Shown: positions 33,891-47,351, counted from the stretch's first letter. The stretch: 64,000 nucleotides of DNA from Gymnopilus junonius (GCA_015501075.1 JADNYJ010000055.1:62001-126000); one strand, 5' to 3'. Translations and numbers: made by a program. The notes: generated by a model not told the origin, from the letters alone.

Positions 33891-35366
33891 ATGTCGAAGC
33901 CTGCGCTAGCGCCACCTCCTGTTATCATTGTCACCGGCGCAAATGGGTAGGTCCCGTTAAATTCCGTTGTTCATACTTGACTGACGCGATTCTCCACTCA
34001 GCGGTATAGGATATGGCAGCTGCGAACGGCTCTTGTTCGAATTATGTCAATTAAACCCACCAGACGCGCAACCGCAGGCCTTTGCTTCGCATGTAAAATG
34101 CGACCAGAGATCTCCGGCGGGTTACAAGGGCTTAACATTGATCATGGCCTGCAGGAACAGGAAGCGTGCGGAGGTTGCGCGTACGAAGTTGCTTAATTGG
34201 CTTGACAAGCAGCTTCAGAGTCTGCGTGGTCTTCCGAACTACGACAAGGATTATGTTGATAATTTCCTGGCTAATTGCCGCATCGAGGTTGAGGAATTGG
34301 ACCTTGCGTCGGTGTCGAGTGTTTTCAAATTCTCTGCCATTGTCCACCAAAAGTATAGTTCAGTTTTCGTTCTGATATGAAGCTCTCTAACATTTCTATG
34401 CCTTTAGGTACCCTTATGTCTCCCATTTAATTTGCAATGCTGGCATTTGCAGCTTTAAAGGACTCGCCTTGTCAAATTGGTTACGCCTAGCCAAGCAGCT
34501 CGTACTCGATCCAATGGGGCTCATTACCGCACCTAATTTTCACTCCCAAAATTATGGGGAGCTTAGTGCTGATAATCTGGGATGGGTATGGCAGTCAAAT
34601 GTGTTTGGTCACTTTATTCTGGTTGGCACCTTCACACTTCATTGTCTTATCTCTGCTTACATGTTCCTCAGTTTCGAGAACTCGAAGATCTATTGGCTCA
34701 ATCGCCATTTGACTGCTCTAGAGTTCTGTGGTGTTCCTCACTAGAATCAACCCCAACATTTTACGATCCCAATGACTGGCAATTGAGGAAAACGGAACAT
34801 TCGTACGAGAGCTCGAAATACCAGATTGATCTCCTCGGAACCACTTTGAACCTCTTAGCTATCCAGTCCACACTTGCCGATGGAAAACAGACTAGGCATT
34901 TCATCTCAGAACCGGGAGTCTGCTCAACGTCCATAAACGCAAATCTTGTTGGGCCTTTACTTGACTACCTGAAAGTCTTCCTCTTTTACATAGTAAGTTC
35001 TTCTAATTGTCTTTCATCATGCGCTTTCAGTCTCACCAGCTGCGATGTCAGGGTCGTTTATGTGGTTCAGTGCACCACACAATTAACCCATGGAAGGCAG
35101 CCATTGCTACTGTACACCTTGCACTTGCTCCTGTTATTTTCCTACCTCTCTTCTTAAATAGTAACCCAAGCAAACCTGTCAGATTCGGAGCGCACACGGG
35201 ACGATTGGGGAATGAATTCGTTGGCCTCAGTCCCGTTAAAGAATGGGAAGCACACAGGGAAGAAGGGTTGGACTTGATCAAGAAGTGCGACAAGTTGTAT
35301 GAGTCGATCAAGCGAGAGGAGGCTTCAGGAAGTTTGAATCGGCAAGCGGGCGGATGTAAGTTTTAA
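33891..35366 (+). CDS. ERG27: 3-keto-steroid reductase (ergosterol C-4 demethylation)
   Basis: A short-chain dehydrogenase/reductase that reduces the 3-keto group formed during C-4 demethylation, in the ER. It starts ATG 33891 with APPPVIIVTGANGGIGYG (the Rossmann TGxxxGIG motif, split by a 5' intron). Further motifs are GLTLIMACRNRKRAE, ISHLICNAGI-like HLICNAGICSFKG, DNLGWVWQSNVFGHF, and the catalytic-type SSLESTP...EHSYESSKYQIDLL (S and YxxxK). The C-terminus has a hydrophobic membrane-associated stretch (VHLALAPVIFLPLFL), then GLSPVKEWEAHRE, ending GGCKF. Four short introns are read and the frame is continuous. The last exon's tail is duplicated as a remnant at 17.7-17.9 kb. Confidence 0.93.
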
Positions 35367-35429
35367 TGTCATTATTTTATTCAGAAGGACATAATCTTTA
35401 TATAATGGATCCATTTGCCTTGAAGTGTT

Positions 35430-37200
35430 ATTGATTATTGCTGCTAGTATGATAGTCAAGCTGGTCTAAGAAGTGAATCATATATTCCTGGGTAGTTATA
35501 GTCCTTCCCATCCCATTTGACCTGTAATCCAATAACCTTCAATTCACCTATAAGATCAATGATCCCTCTGCATCTAGTAAATATACCAACTTCTATGGGT
35601 GTCCCAAGGTCTGAGCGCAGATAGACCAGGTCCAAAAGCTGATTCATAAAAGGCTCCCAGGACTCTTCTCTAAACTTTAGGTTGTAAAACGACAGTTTGG
35701 TGAGGGATGACAGTATGCTAGTGGGGTTGTTGGTCGCATCTGAGGCCTTATGAGATTGGAGTAAATAGTGTACAACACGGCCTTGAGAGATACGCAAGTG
35801 TTGAACCCTGCTGAAGATGCGTAGGAGTTCGGTGGTATGCGACTCCTCAAATGGTTCTAAATCTAGATGGAGATCAACTATATCGGAAAAGACACCGCGC
35901 AAGGTGGAGAGGAAAGATGAAACCATGACTCCCTTTGGCCTATGCCAGTGAAACCAGAAATTCGGCGGCTCTGTAGACTGGTAAATATTATAAATGTAGG
36001 ATTTGAGTTGTGTCCGATGGAGACACCATACTCTTTCCAGTGAGGAATACTACAGCATGCCATTTTGTGTCGAACACTGTCCATCATCGCGAGATGACCT
36101 TGGTCGTCCGAAATCTCTGTGTTGAAACAGGCGACGTGTATTCCACACGATGGACGAAATTCGAGTTTGGTGAAGATGACGCTGCAAGGAGTGTGTGTTC
36201 CTTTAAGTGTGAGCATCTGAAGCCGTGGCATAACAACTGTTTGCAAGCCGGTCATATTGTATCTTTCTACCACTACGTAACCAGGCTTGTCCTTCACTGA
36301 AGCGTTTTCTAAGAAAGACCATTCCAGAGTCAGGTTACTAAGTTTGGGCATGCCGCTGAGTATCTCGAGCCATTCCGGTACTGTGTGACCTAGGCGACCA
36401 CCTATAACACAAAGAGATGAGAGCTGCTGGAGTGCCGCAGAAGTGAAGGGGCAGCGGGACTGAACTATATTGAGGCTCCTGAGACGGGGAGCTGTGCCGT
36501 CAAAAAGGTTCACTTGCCCTTGGAAAAATTCGTAAGAGGAAAATAGGATGAAAGACTCCAGATGCGGCAAGGCTTGCACTAGATGTCGAAGTGCATGTTT
36601 GTGTCTCGGCGAGTCAGTGTTTATGTCGATAATTATCGGTGTGATATGTCTAGCCTGCTGCAAAGAGATAGTGCAAGTTTGAATTTTTCTTCGGAACGGT
36701 CGGCTGTCTCGGAGAAAGTAAGATGACGGCATAATTGCGGCATCCTCATATCGTTGTCCTTTGTGCTCTTATACAAGAACGGGAGAAAGGCCAGGGTAAT
36801 TAGACTTGTACCGGCGCGCTTAAAAACCTCTTGTATCCAACGCAAGGAATCTCCAAAGTCCAGGGAAGCCGCCCACTGGAGCATAGGATAGTTGAGGATT
36901 ACATCTCGCCATGTCTTCATAACCTGAGATGAGCGCCTGGTAGTCATAGTTGGTAATTAGGTATACTCAGGGTCCACCTCAGTGGTTAACATGAATGTAT
37001 AGGAGAGCATACCATCGCCAAGTTTTGAGATCGGTGCCCTGGAGTTGTACAGGCGGCGGAGTTCTACAGACTATGATGGATAGATATTTCGTTTAGACGT
37101 GAGAGTCGGTGGTGTGGGGCTGCATAGAGAGGGATCCCCGGTAGATTGTAGTCGATGAAGACCTTGCTCAGGCTTGCCAGGAGCTTCTGGCATAACTTCA
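35430..37200 (-). pseudogene. F-box protein gene, broken copy B
   Basis: It aligns along its length with the intact 565-codon F-box gene at 18034-19731. The C-terminal part (35456-35926) reads SSLTKLSFYNLKFREESWEP and IGLQVKWDGKDY. The middle part (35878-36732) lies in another frame. The N-terminal part (36633-36947: RDVILNYPMLQWAASLDFG) is in a third, and a stop interrupts the counterpart of the F-box region near 36955-37010. At least two frameshifts and a stop make it non-functional as it stands. The damage is heavier than the isolated one-base gaps seen in other genes here, so real decay is likely. Confidence 0.85.
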
Positions 37201-37628
37201 AGTTACGATGTTTGCTTGTTCATGGAAGCGACCTAGTATGGAGTGAACGGATTCACGATTCTCTGAGAGTGTCAGAAGGATAGTCATAAAGATGGGAGTT
37301 GAGTACTCCGGGTTGACAATTGGGCAGATGCAACTTGAACATCAAATGTCAAAAGCAAGGAATAGTAAACACTTGCGGTGTTTGCTGATTCATAGATTAT
37401 TAGATAGGGTGTAGTAGCAGTCAAATGGGATATACGCCCACCACTCTAGGAGTGGCAGAAGGAGAGTCTGGAGAGTCGTAGAAGAGAGAAGGCAAGGGTT
37501 ATGCGTTATGTACGCACCTGCCACTGGCAGTGGGTCACTTGGTCTGACTTCAACGGGGAAATATTTCCTATTTAGACAGATGGCTGCATCTACTCAGAAT
37601 TTCCAAGGTCGCAAAAAACTTCGTTTCA

Positions 37629-38244
37629 TTAATAAACACAAAGGATATCTTTTGGCACGATCGTGATGCGCTTGGCATGAATAGCAGCCAAGTTGGTGTC
37701 TTCGAAAAGGCTGACCAGATATGCCTCTGAAGCCCCCTGGAGAGTCAGAAGAGCAGCAGACCGGAAGTGTAGGTTGCTCTAAATAAATGTAATTAAGCAT
37801 TCCAATGAAAAGTGGAAAAGGTTGACAACTTACTTTATAATCTTGGGCAATTTCCCTAACTAGGTGTTGGAAGGGCAGCTTGCGGATGAGAAGCTCGGTG
37901 GATTTCTGAAAACACCGTATTTCACGAAGAGCGACAGTTCCGGGGCGAAACCTACATGCTTTCTTGACAGCTCCCCGGAGCGAGGGTTGATAGTTGCCCT
38001 GTAAGGTAAAAAGTTGTATTACGGTTTCGAAAAGATTTCTAGCAACACACATACCGCCGTTTTGCGGGCCTTTTGGACCAATATGTCTGCCTGTTTTCGC
38101 GCTGATTTTGTTGCGAACTGGCGATAAATGGCCCCAGGCAGCTTTCCTGTATGAAAGAGGTTCTGAATTTATCATGGTTAAGGGGAAATAAAACAATCAC
38201 TTAACTCCAGTTGACTTTCTGACAGTTTGCTTGGTCCGTGCCAT
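37629..38244 (-). pseudogene. Histone H3 variant, damaged copy B
   Basis: Exon structure mirrors the intact variant at 21148-21824. It starts MARTKQTVRKSTG at 38244. The first donor corresponds to GGTG|GTAAGT in copy A but reads GGAG|TTAAGT here, so the GT is lost; a one-base shifted GT would throw the next exon out of frame. Later exons keep [17 protein letters not shown], the core [17 protein letters not shown] and [17 protein letters not shown]. The last exon stops early after [14 protein letters not shown], so the alpha-C end (ARRLRGE) and the tail extension are gone. With the damaged donor and lost C-terminus it is probably a pseudogene. Confidence 0.82.
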
Positions 38245-38650
38245 GTAGTGACCCTTGATAGAGAATGTCAAATTTTTGGGGATATTTGTGTGCACCTTTG
38301 CACGCTGAAGCCCAAGGGTTTTATATGTTGCCAGGAGCAACCAAAAAACTTTATTTCTATGGCGCGCTGCTTAATGCAGCTTCTTTTTTTATTTCAACGA
38401 CTTCGGTTGGCAAATAAGCTCTCCGTTGGCCATTTAAGCTTTCCATTTGTGCGTATCTATTTGCAGTGGTTTGACGTGAGTCAGTAAAATCGAGTCTGTA
38501 GAATTCGGCAAGTGAAAGAGAGTTGCTACTTACATTTCCGACCAACAGAAGACTGGAGTCCATGACATGAGGGTCTACGACTTCCCAAGCCCTGAGAACG
38601 TACCCAACACCACTGTGTTGAGCTTTAATTAGATTTGATGGCAAAAAGGG

Positions 38651-39475
38651 AGAAGGGTGATATCCATCTCCCTAAACTATACATATATGATAAGATGCTC
38701 ATCCAGAATCCTAAGCCGAGGCTTGTGTTCGGCATCGATGAGATCTTTCAGACCAGTCTGGGTAACGATTTATACATTCTGTTCATCTGCCTCAAGAGGT
38801 AACATTAGTACCGATGACATTTACATATGGCAAGCAGGTGATGCACTGCATCCTTTAGGGCGTTACATGTCTGTGAATAGAATAGGGAAATGAGAGTACT
38901 TGCCAGTATGCACTCAAAGAGCAAGCAGTAGGACAAACTCAATCGACGCGGAAAGTTTCCGTTGGTGCCTCTTTCACCGTGGGGATCATTATGACCCTGA
39001 CGCTGTAACTTACTAAGTGAGTTAATGCTCAGCAGATACTTATTGCATTCCCTGATATGTATGCGGCTTTGAAGTCTTCACGCGTCTGGACCTGCCCATA
39101 AACGGTGACTATATCCGACGAATTGATGTCTTCTATGATTCATTGCGAAGACATAGTATTTTAGGCTTCAAATTGGCTTCCAATAAGCCCCGCAGAGTGG
39201 GTGTAATTATGTATTTCGATCCTAGGGTAAGTTCAGGTGAGATTGAAAAGGGGGGTACGAAGACAACAAGGACGATGAAGACGCAGGTTGAAGCCGCTCA
39301 CGGTCTGCCACGGGGGACACGTGGTCATCGCGATTGTTTTATTTATATTTGTGGAAATATTGGGCGGAGCCATAAAAGTTGGATGGCAGTCCGCGATCCC
39401 ATTGTCAACACATAAGCCTTTCCTTTTAAACCACCATTCCGTTTTCCACCCTGTAGGCTTCCTTCTCACCATCCG
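38651..39475. other. Intergenic region, upstream of the JmjC gene
   Basis: This lies between the duplicated block and the JmjC gene start. Short open frames (39143-39415 plus and a minus shadow) show no family resemblance. It presumably includes the JmjC promoter and 5' leader. Confidence 0.5.
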
Positions 39476-42400
39476 ATGAATGTTTTACAGGACCCGACTA
39501 AGAAAACTTCCATAAATTCTTTGTTGAATCCCCAAGAGGTGTCTGGTTATCCGCATATCTCTAGCATCGGTCCGCCATCTGTCGTGCAAGTCCAGGGCAG
39601 CTCACAGATTCATTCCTATGACTCGGACTATCCTCCGTCCTCTTTCAACCTTCGAGCTGCGAGCTGGGAGACTCCCGGGGACTCGCGCAAGTCTGTGAAT
39701 GCACCTCCAGTACAGCGCACATACTACCATCAAACACAGCAACCTCCCCTGCTACCTCATGGGCCATCTAGCTCATATTCATACTCGCCTTCGAGGCCGG
39801 CAGAGTCAAGGGTGGACGATGGTCGTAATTACTCTGATCGAGAACCAATGTGGCAACCTTCACATCAACAGCATCACCAATCAGACTCATCTAATATGTC
39901 TTATGGTCATGTTCGGTCGAATGAAAGATCTGGTAAGTGCTGTACAACGCTCCAAAAAATTCGGCATTCCCCCTGACTTATGCCCTGTCGTTATAGCCTT
40001 GGCTGGTGATTATTCAAACACGCCCAGTTGGTCCTGTCTTGTTTGGTTTTGGCTCGCGTCGGAAAGGTTGATTTCTTCTATTACTGCAGGTACCTATAAC
40101 TCCGCTTATGCGGGCCCTCCTGACCCATCTGGTAAGGCTCCTGCTTATGCGAATTTGAAGTTCCCCGTTAACAATATCTTTATCTTTCATCAGTCTGGCA
40201 GTCTAGCCATCGTGCCTCTGTGCGTATCGCAGCTAAGGGAACGCTCCCAAACACGTCGCAGACCGTTTACGATGATCGTTATGATCAGACCTCGTACTAC
40301 GGTCATCATCATCAAGATGTATACAGCCCGCCCGTGGAGAATTACCCACCACAGTCGCAAGAGATCACAGTTGTACCACCGCCGACCCAGTCAGAGTCGG
40401 CAGTGCCCTCTACGTCTACTTCCTCTTCCTCTTCCAAGAGGAAGCAGCCTGAAAGCGGCGCCGCACCAGCACCCAAGCCCAAACGCCCCAGAGCCAAAGC
40501 CAAACCGTCAGGTTCAGAGACACCTTCTGCAACACCAGGTGCGTGTTACTTTCACGTTTTCAGTCGGCATTTGCAACCGTGTGTAATCGTTATCTCTGCC
40601 CCTTGACTTGGTTGGCCACCCAATCAAAGTGCAAAGTGTGATTTGACTTGTTCTATACTCTCATCTTAAAATAACCTTCCTGCATGGCCTTGGCTGACCC
40701 TTCCTGGCTTTCGCCTTTTTGGTGACTTGTACGACAATTGATTGATTCCTCCTTTCTTTCAGGTGCATCAAAGCGCGGTTATAACGCGAAAAAGCGCAGT
40801 GAGGCCGCTTTGATCTCCGCCCAGAATGGTAGGTCCCTGTATTTCATCTTTCATTTCCATAACATATATTTCCTCAAAATTTGTATCATCCGTCGAGTGC
40901 TTAAACTTGCGTTTGTTCTGTTCTTACTCTACGAGCGCTAGTAGAGGGACTGAAGCGCATCCATTCTAATTATAACAAATTCTCCTTCATTGACTTTTAT
41001 TCTGCCCTTTTCATCGTAATACTCACCGCGATATTTAACAGATGCTTTGCAAAGAGCACAACTTGAAAGAGCTCCTGACTCTGGTTTGCCATCGATTTTA
41101 TATCCAGTAGTTCTCTGTGTGACTAATAACCTTTTTCCAGGACCCAATCCTTCTACAGCGGCTGATGGACCAGTATCACTCGTACCTGAGCTGCAATTTG
41201 CTCGTTGCATGTCCAACCGTTACAAGAATGAGGAATTTCCGCGATGCGTATCGTGCACGCGCCGCTGGGCAGGGGATACATGCCGCTTCCAAGGAATTAG
41301 GTATTTCATGCGCGATTCACAGAGGCGGCTGTATGGTATCAGCTTTACGGAACATCATTCGCAACAAGCCGGGCAAGCTTCGCCCATGGAGTTTCCCACC
41401 AAGTGGAATAGAAAGTTTGAAAAAGAGCATATATGCCGAACTAAGGTACGCTGGGCTAAACCCGATGGTTGTCTGCGATGTCAATTAACCTATTGCTTCA
41501 CATGTATATCAGCTTTCGATTGCAAAGGCTCTTCTTCCGACTCTACTGATTGAGCAGGAGCACTTGAAAGTCAACCAGATCGTGCGACGGCCACGCGAAT
41601 CCGAAGTCCGAGCTACTTGTGGTATGTTCGATTTCTCGGAGCCTGTTTCCAAGTGTTTTCGATATGATCACGATCAACTAATGTTCACATTCAGATACCT
41701 GCATGACCTCGCTTTTTTCCACTTCGTTCATGTGCCGGCTTTGCGGGCGCGAAGTGTGTAATGAATGTTTCCAACAAGTTAAAGCTCTTACATCCAGGCC
41801 TCCGAATCCGACGCCGACTGAGCTCAGTATGCTTGCGTTGAAGAGAGAGAAATTCGCAAATGCCAATCCGTTCTTCTTGACTTGCACGAAGAGGAATGAT
41901 CATGGGGTTGATGACTTTACACCGGTCACGCGCTTTGTTAAATCGGAGCTTGATAAGAGCATCAAGGAGATGAGGGAAATTCTGGATAAGGAGGCGCAGC
42001 CAGTGCAAGCCTGCGAAGCTCCGGAGTCTGCAGGACACCCATCGAGGGTTCCGAACAACCTAGTTCGGATGCCCCCACATTCACAACTGAACCACCTCAG
42101 CCCAGATCGGGAGAGGATTTACCTAGTATTCTCTTAACCACACCACCGCAACCCAACGACCTGGTGCAAATAAGATCCAGTCACACTGATTCCTTCAACT
42201 ACGGCAGGAAGGAGGCTTTCTCAGATCCATTGAATTCACCTGTCTATGATGATTACACACCGTCAAATGCTCCAGCGCATACGACAGAGATCCCCATCTA
42301 TCCTCTCCAAGTCATTCCCGCGTCCTTATATGATCCACCTATTGTTCCTTCTTCTGCACCATCTCCAGTGTTCTCCGACCTCTGGCTGAAAGGCTTGCCC

Positions 42401-43664
42401 CTTCTTGTAAAAGATGTTCTGCCTAGGTTTAAGATCAACTGGAGCCCTAAATATTTTATGGAACGTTACGGTGATCAAACCTGCTTGGTGGTTGAGTGCC
42501 AGACGGACGCAAACAAGCGGGTCAGCGTCAAAGAGTTTTTCGGCTGGTTTGGAGCGCACATGACCGCACTGAATGCTGGAAGCTGAAGGTGATGATTATT
42601 CATTTTACCTGATCACTATCTTTATTCATCGTATTCCTTTTCCGCATAGGATTGGCCTCCTGCAGCTGATTCAAGAATACTTCCCTGAGCTTTACGATGA
42701 CTTCAGTCAGGCTGTCCCAGTGCCAGATTATGTTCGCCGAGATGGTGTTTATAACATCGGCTCACATTTCCCTCCAACACTGTTAAACCGGACTTGGGTC
42801 CTAAGATGTACAACTCCATGGCTTCCTCACAAGAGCCAGGTAGCAAAGGTTCTACAAGGTTGCACATGGACATGGCTGACGCTTTCAATGTGATGTTACA
42901 CGCCGAACCTTGTGCGGATGGTACGGAGGGCTATGCCGTGTGGGATCTCTACCGAGCGGAAGATAGTGACAAAATCCGGGCATTTTTGAAGAAGAGGTAT
43001 GGGTATGGGCAACCTGTCCAAAAGACCGCAGCGAATGGGCAAGCGGGTTCTGCATCGACTGGAAATTCCAAAAGGTATGGCTAGTTGGTTGCCTTTACTG
43101 TCATCCTGAGATTGTTTGGTTTTAGTAGTGCAGCGCCTCAGCAGATCCAAATGATTGGGCACGACCCCATACATGGACAACAATTTTACCTAGACGTTGA
43201 ATTGCGAAAGGCTCTCTTCGAAGAATACGGTGTGAAGAGCTATCGTGTTTACCAGCGACCTGGAGATGGAGTATTTATCCCAGCAGGATGTGCACACCAG
43301 GTCGGTCTTTTATTCTATTCTATTCTGATAATCAGAACTTGATAGTTGCCTGTCGTCTTGATAGGTCGCAAACATGTCAGACTGCATAAAGATTGCAGTT
43401 GACTTTGTTAGCCCAGAGAACATCGACAGGTGCGAGAAGCTGACGAAGGAGTTTAGGGAGCAGAATCAGAGTAAGGTATGGAAGGAGGATGTGCTACAGC
43501 TGCGCACTATGATGTGGTTCGCGTGGCAGTCGTGTACTTTGAGGGAAGAGGAGCTGGCGAAAGAGGCTGCTGCGCGTGCTACGGAGGGTATGGATGTGGA
43601 TCGGAATGGGAATACTACAAACAACCATAGGACCATTGAAGCAGGGAGAGGTTCGAGTCGGTGA
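39476..43664 (+). CDS. JmjC histone lysine demethylase (KDM3/JHDM2-like)
   Basis: A predicted nuclear 2-oxoglutarate/Fe(II) demethylase. The N-terminal third is disordered and Pro/Ser/Gln/Tyr-rich, with a basic patch (PKPKRPRAKAKPSG). A cysteine-rich zinc region follows: RCVSCTRRWAGDTCRFQGIR, then CDTCMTSLFSTSFMCRLCG and VCNECFQQVK, as in KDM3-type proteins. The JmjC domain holds WKLKDWPP, VPDYVRRDGVYNIGSHFPP, LGPKMYNSM, the iron ligands H and D in RLHMDMADAFNVMLH, and the distal H in GVFIPAGCAHQVAN, then CIKIAVDFVSPEN. The stop is at 43662-43664. About ten short introns are needed. Frame breaks occur near 42034, 42668 and 42776; adding one base (two at 42668) restores ESAGTPIEGSEQ, FPELYDDF and PPNTVKPDLGPKM. 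H3K9 specificity is inferred from the family only. Confidence 0.88.
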
Positions 43665-44144
43665 TCGCATGCCTTCATCAGGTCAAGATTTCGTTTGCAA
43701 TTTGTACATACTACCACGGGGACGGTTGCATTTGTCACTCAGGCGTTACTTAGCAGTCAACTTTAATACCATCATTCATGAATACATAGGCACCATTTGA
43801 ATACCAACTGCATGTGAGCGCTGGTGGCTGTGGACTCTGGAACCAGCCTGGAGGCCAACACGTGCTGTACTATCCACGGGCCGACTAGAATGTTAACCAT
43901 GACCTCAACGGTCGACGTTTCAGCAATAGCCTGGCCATTTGCCTATTAGTATAAAATCCTTCTTGAACTCGTTCCAGTTCCCTTAAAGCTGGGTATTGCG
44001 TGTTGACGAGGTAATCGTGCCTGACCGCATACTTACTTTCACTTCATAACTGACAGTCGTTGGACTGCAGCAGCTGAGGACACGACTGAACTTACGATTT
44101 ACATGACATATAGGATCCAGTTTGCGACAAAATAAGTAGCAGCT
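43665..44144. promoter_or_regulatory. Intergenic region, JmjC 3' flank and IKS1 promoter
   Basis: Two plus-strand genes flank this stretch, so it should hold the end of the JmjC transcript and the promoter of the kinase. No clear TATA box or repeat was seen. Confidence 0.45.
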
Positions 44145-47100
44145 ATGAACACTCCCTCTACTCCTCCTTCTAGGGCTTTAATCGCTGTACATGCGCACTC
44201 TACGATGTCTCCTTCTCCAAACACTCGGACGATTCTTTCCTCGCGTCCTTCCACCGAGGAAGAGGATGAAGAACAGTGGCAACCTATTTTGCACGCGTCC
44301 AACCAGGTCGTGCTGTACAATCCACGCTCGCATGCCCTATCTATCACTCCTGCTTCTGGGTTAGAACCTATGGTGTCTGGCGTTGTAGTTGCAAGACGTT
44401 TACGGAGAGAAGAGTCCAGTTCAGCTGCGAGAGTGACATCTGATTTGTGCCCCTACTGCAAGCAGACTTTACCTCCGGGTTTCATAGGATTCAGAAGAAC
44501 ACACCCTGGTACTGGTGAAAGTAGTAGACGAGATGAGGAGGATGATGACGTCCTCAGACGATGGGGTCATTTCGACACATCGGACGATGATGAGGATGAG
44601 GAAAGCGCAGACATCGACGCAGTCAGCACAGATCCCGCCTACCACGCTCGAGCTTCGGATTATTTCCGTTTGCTTGAAGTTGCGAATGAAACGTCTTCTG
44701 CTGCGTCTGGATCAAGGAGGGCAAGCATAAGTCCACACACGTTCAGGGCTGGTCTTCGTAGTGATGACGAAGAAGTGGACAGGTGGGGCTCTTCTAGAAC
44801 CAAGAGTAGGAGCAGGCGCCGACGAAGCCAAACTAGAACGCAGGAGAACACAAGTCACAAAGGTGCATTTCCACCTGGAAAGATGGCAGAGGGATATTTC
44901 GAGACTTTCTTCCAGGAAGAGTACAAGCTTGGAATGGGTGCAAATGGCAGCGTCTTTCTATGTCAAGTTAGCTTTTTATTCGATCTTCATCTTAATATTC
45001 CCTTAACTTGTTTCTTAGCATATGCTTGACGGACACTCGCTTGGTCACTTTGCAGTCAAAAAGATCGCAGTGGGGGAGTCACATTCGTATCTGTTCAATA
45101 TTTTAAGGGAAGTTAGGCTGCTAGAGAGGCTACATCACCCGAACATAATAACCTATCAGTAAGTAGGTTGACTCGATGCACAACTTCTTTGTCTAACTTA
45201 TTTTCCAGTCATGCGTGGCTGGAAAATGCCCAGTTCTCTTCCTTCGGACCGAAGGTGCCTACTTTGCAGTGGGTATTCCACGTCTGAAATCCAACAAATA
45301 TACTTACATCCATTCCAGTGTGCTCATGCAATGGGCAGAAGGCGGAAGGTATGTCATTGACCTCAAGAATCCTATTATGGCGTTGATTGTTCTTCATAGC
45401 CTCGATGATTTTATCGATGTTCGCCTGGGGCGCAAACCAGCGCACATACATATGCATCCCTTGCTCTCAAGCTCCTCAATTTTCAATCCTTCGGCTCCTT
45501 CCTCCCCTCCATCGTCATTCGCTGAACTTGCATCCCAGATAGGTGATAGTCAACATCCACAATCGCAGCATGCAAATTCAAAGCCTGAAGATCCTCAGTC
45601 GCGTTCGGCGCGTATCAAAGCTTTCCGAGCGTACCAGAGGGCCCCACCTGAAGAGAAGGAAAGGATCAAACGAGAGATGGAAGAAAGTCAAGGTTCTGCA
45701 CCAGGACCAAGAAGGGGTGAATGGAAACCTGTTCATTTACTTAGTGCTGAAGAAGTAAAGAGTCTGTTCAACGATGTCGTCGCTGGTTTGGCATTCTTGG
45801 TAACTTTTTCTTGGTGCGATGATGTTTCTATTAGTTGATAAGTGAAAAATAGCACGACAGATCAATATTGCACCTTGATCTGAAGCCAGGAAATGTTCTC
45901 CTAACTTGGGACGAGGGACAGCTCATGTATGGACCTTTTTAAGTTGTGTACTTCATGATTTAACGATTACTCATGCGTCCTCCATTCTCTAGTCCACGAG
46001 CCATGCTTTCTGACTTTGGAACTTCGCGAGATATGATTAACTCACACGTACAGTACGGTCAGGGAACACTGGGACGTGAGTTATCATCATCATTGTATAC
46101 TTTTCTTAGGCTCAACTTGATCTCAGGTTGGAATATGCCGCCCCAGAGACCCTTCCTTCGCCGCAGACCGGTCTCCTTCAGCAAATCGATTCTAAGGCTG
46201 ATATGTGGAGTTTAGGAATGATATTACACAAGATGTTATTCTTCAAATTGCCTTACAGGTATTATCTTTATTTCTCCCCCCGTGGTGAGAAAATTAGTAA
46301 CTCGCCTTTCACCTCATTAGGTACGCCGCGGCGGGTGACGCAATGGCCAACCGATAAGCGCGTACGAAGAAGGAGAAAAAATGGAAAGACTTGAAAGGGA
46401 GGTGGCTGATTATCCTGGGTACAACATCAATTTGTGATCCACGATGCAACTTCCCAGTACAATTGACACTCATTCTTAGGTTCAAATCGAATACAGTCTT
46501 GGTGACTGGCTTTGAAGGCCGACGCCTTCCACGCTCGTTCCTCGTTTTGTTGGAAACTTTGCTACACAAAGTCTCCGCTTCGAGGCCGAGCTGCGATAGA
46601 GTAAAGGTTGCTATCCAAGAGGGCAAGGTATGATCAGAGATTTTGTCCTAAGGAAATTCGTTGATGCCAATTTCAGTTTGATCCACTGGGTCCGTCACCG
46701 AGTTTAACGTTGGCGCGACCTTGGACTGTTTCTTCCGCTTCTCAAATATCTGAAGAAAGGTCAGAAGCCCCAATTTCGGGGAGTCCTCCGCTCCTCGCCT
46801 TGCCTTCCCCCGTCGAAATATTAGGCCCGGCAGAAGGTAGCTGGAGAGACTTGGCTAACTGGAAAACATGGATGCGTTTTTGGATGGGAGTTCTGTACCG
46901 CAAAGAGAGGCCCAGGAAAAAGAAGAAACGCAACGGAATAGTGCATCGAGGGGGGCGCAGCGGGTTGAGCTTAAGACTCCTACGAAGTACTTTGCTTGTC
47001 ATCAAGGTCTTGACGATTCCCCGCATATGCCCTGATCCGCTGACGCACCCCCGGCCTGTCATCGCAACTCTACTTCTCGCAGCCGCTGTGGTTGACACCG

Positions 47101-47351
47101 TAATCGACTATGATGTTCGTCCACCAGAGATATCAGGGCAGGACAATCGACGACGTAGGACATTTTCCTCGCCTACGAGAGGGCTATTAATCACTCTAGC
47201 ATTGGCTTTATTCCATTTCACCGTGTTGATGCTTGGTGGATTAGGTGAGGGAGGAGGGAGTGTAGGAGGTCTGACGAAATCTAGTGGATGGAATAAGATG
47301 TGCTGCATTCCTTTGGACGATAGATTGCTAGATATCCCACCAGCTTTCTAA
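44145..47351 (+). CDS. IKS1: IKS1-type serine/threonine protein kinase
   Basis: The N-terminus carries QVVLYNPRSHALSI, typical of the fungal IKS1 family, and a small zinc-type pair (LCPYCKQTLPPGF). An acidic and then a basic linker (RSRRRRSQTRTQ) precedes the kinase domain, which has a glycine loop (LGMGANGSVFLC), AVKKIAVGE (lysine), LERLHHPNIITYHHAWLE, VLMQWAEGGSLDDF, a long insert, the catalytic loop ILHLDLKPGNVLL, DFG in LSDFGTSRD, the APE-like YAAPETLP and DMWSLGMIL. The C-terminus has hydrophobic segments (PVIATLLLAAAVVDTVI and LLITLALALFHFTVLML), so it may be membrane-bound. Short introns are numerous. Near 46342 GDAMANR reaches a stop; one extra A gives GDANGQPISAYEEGEKMERL in frame. 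Family identity is firm; the substrate is unknown. Confidence 0.9.

Larger units (their letters stand above)
35105..38650. repeat. Segmental duplication, copy B (includes native ERG27 end)
   Basis: This is the counterpart of 17660-22150: ERG27 C-terminal exon, F-box gene remnant, H3-type remnant and flank, in the same order. Because the complete ERG27 gene is here, this is probably the source locus and copy A the derived one. The F-box and H3 copies here are damaged, whereas those in copy A are intact. Confidence 0.88.
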
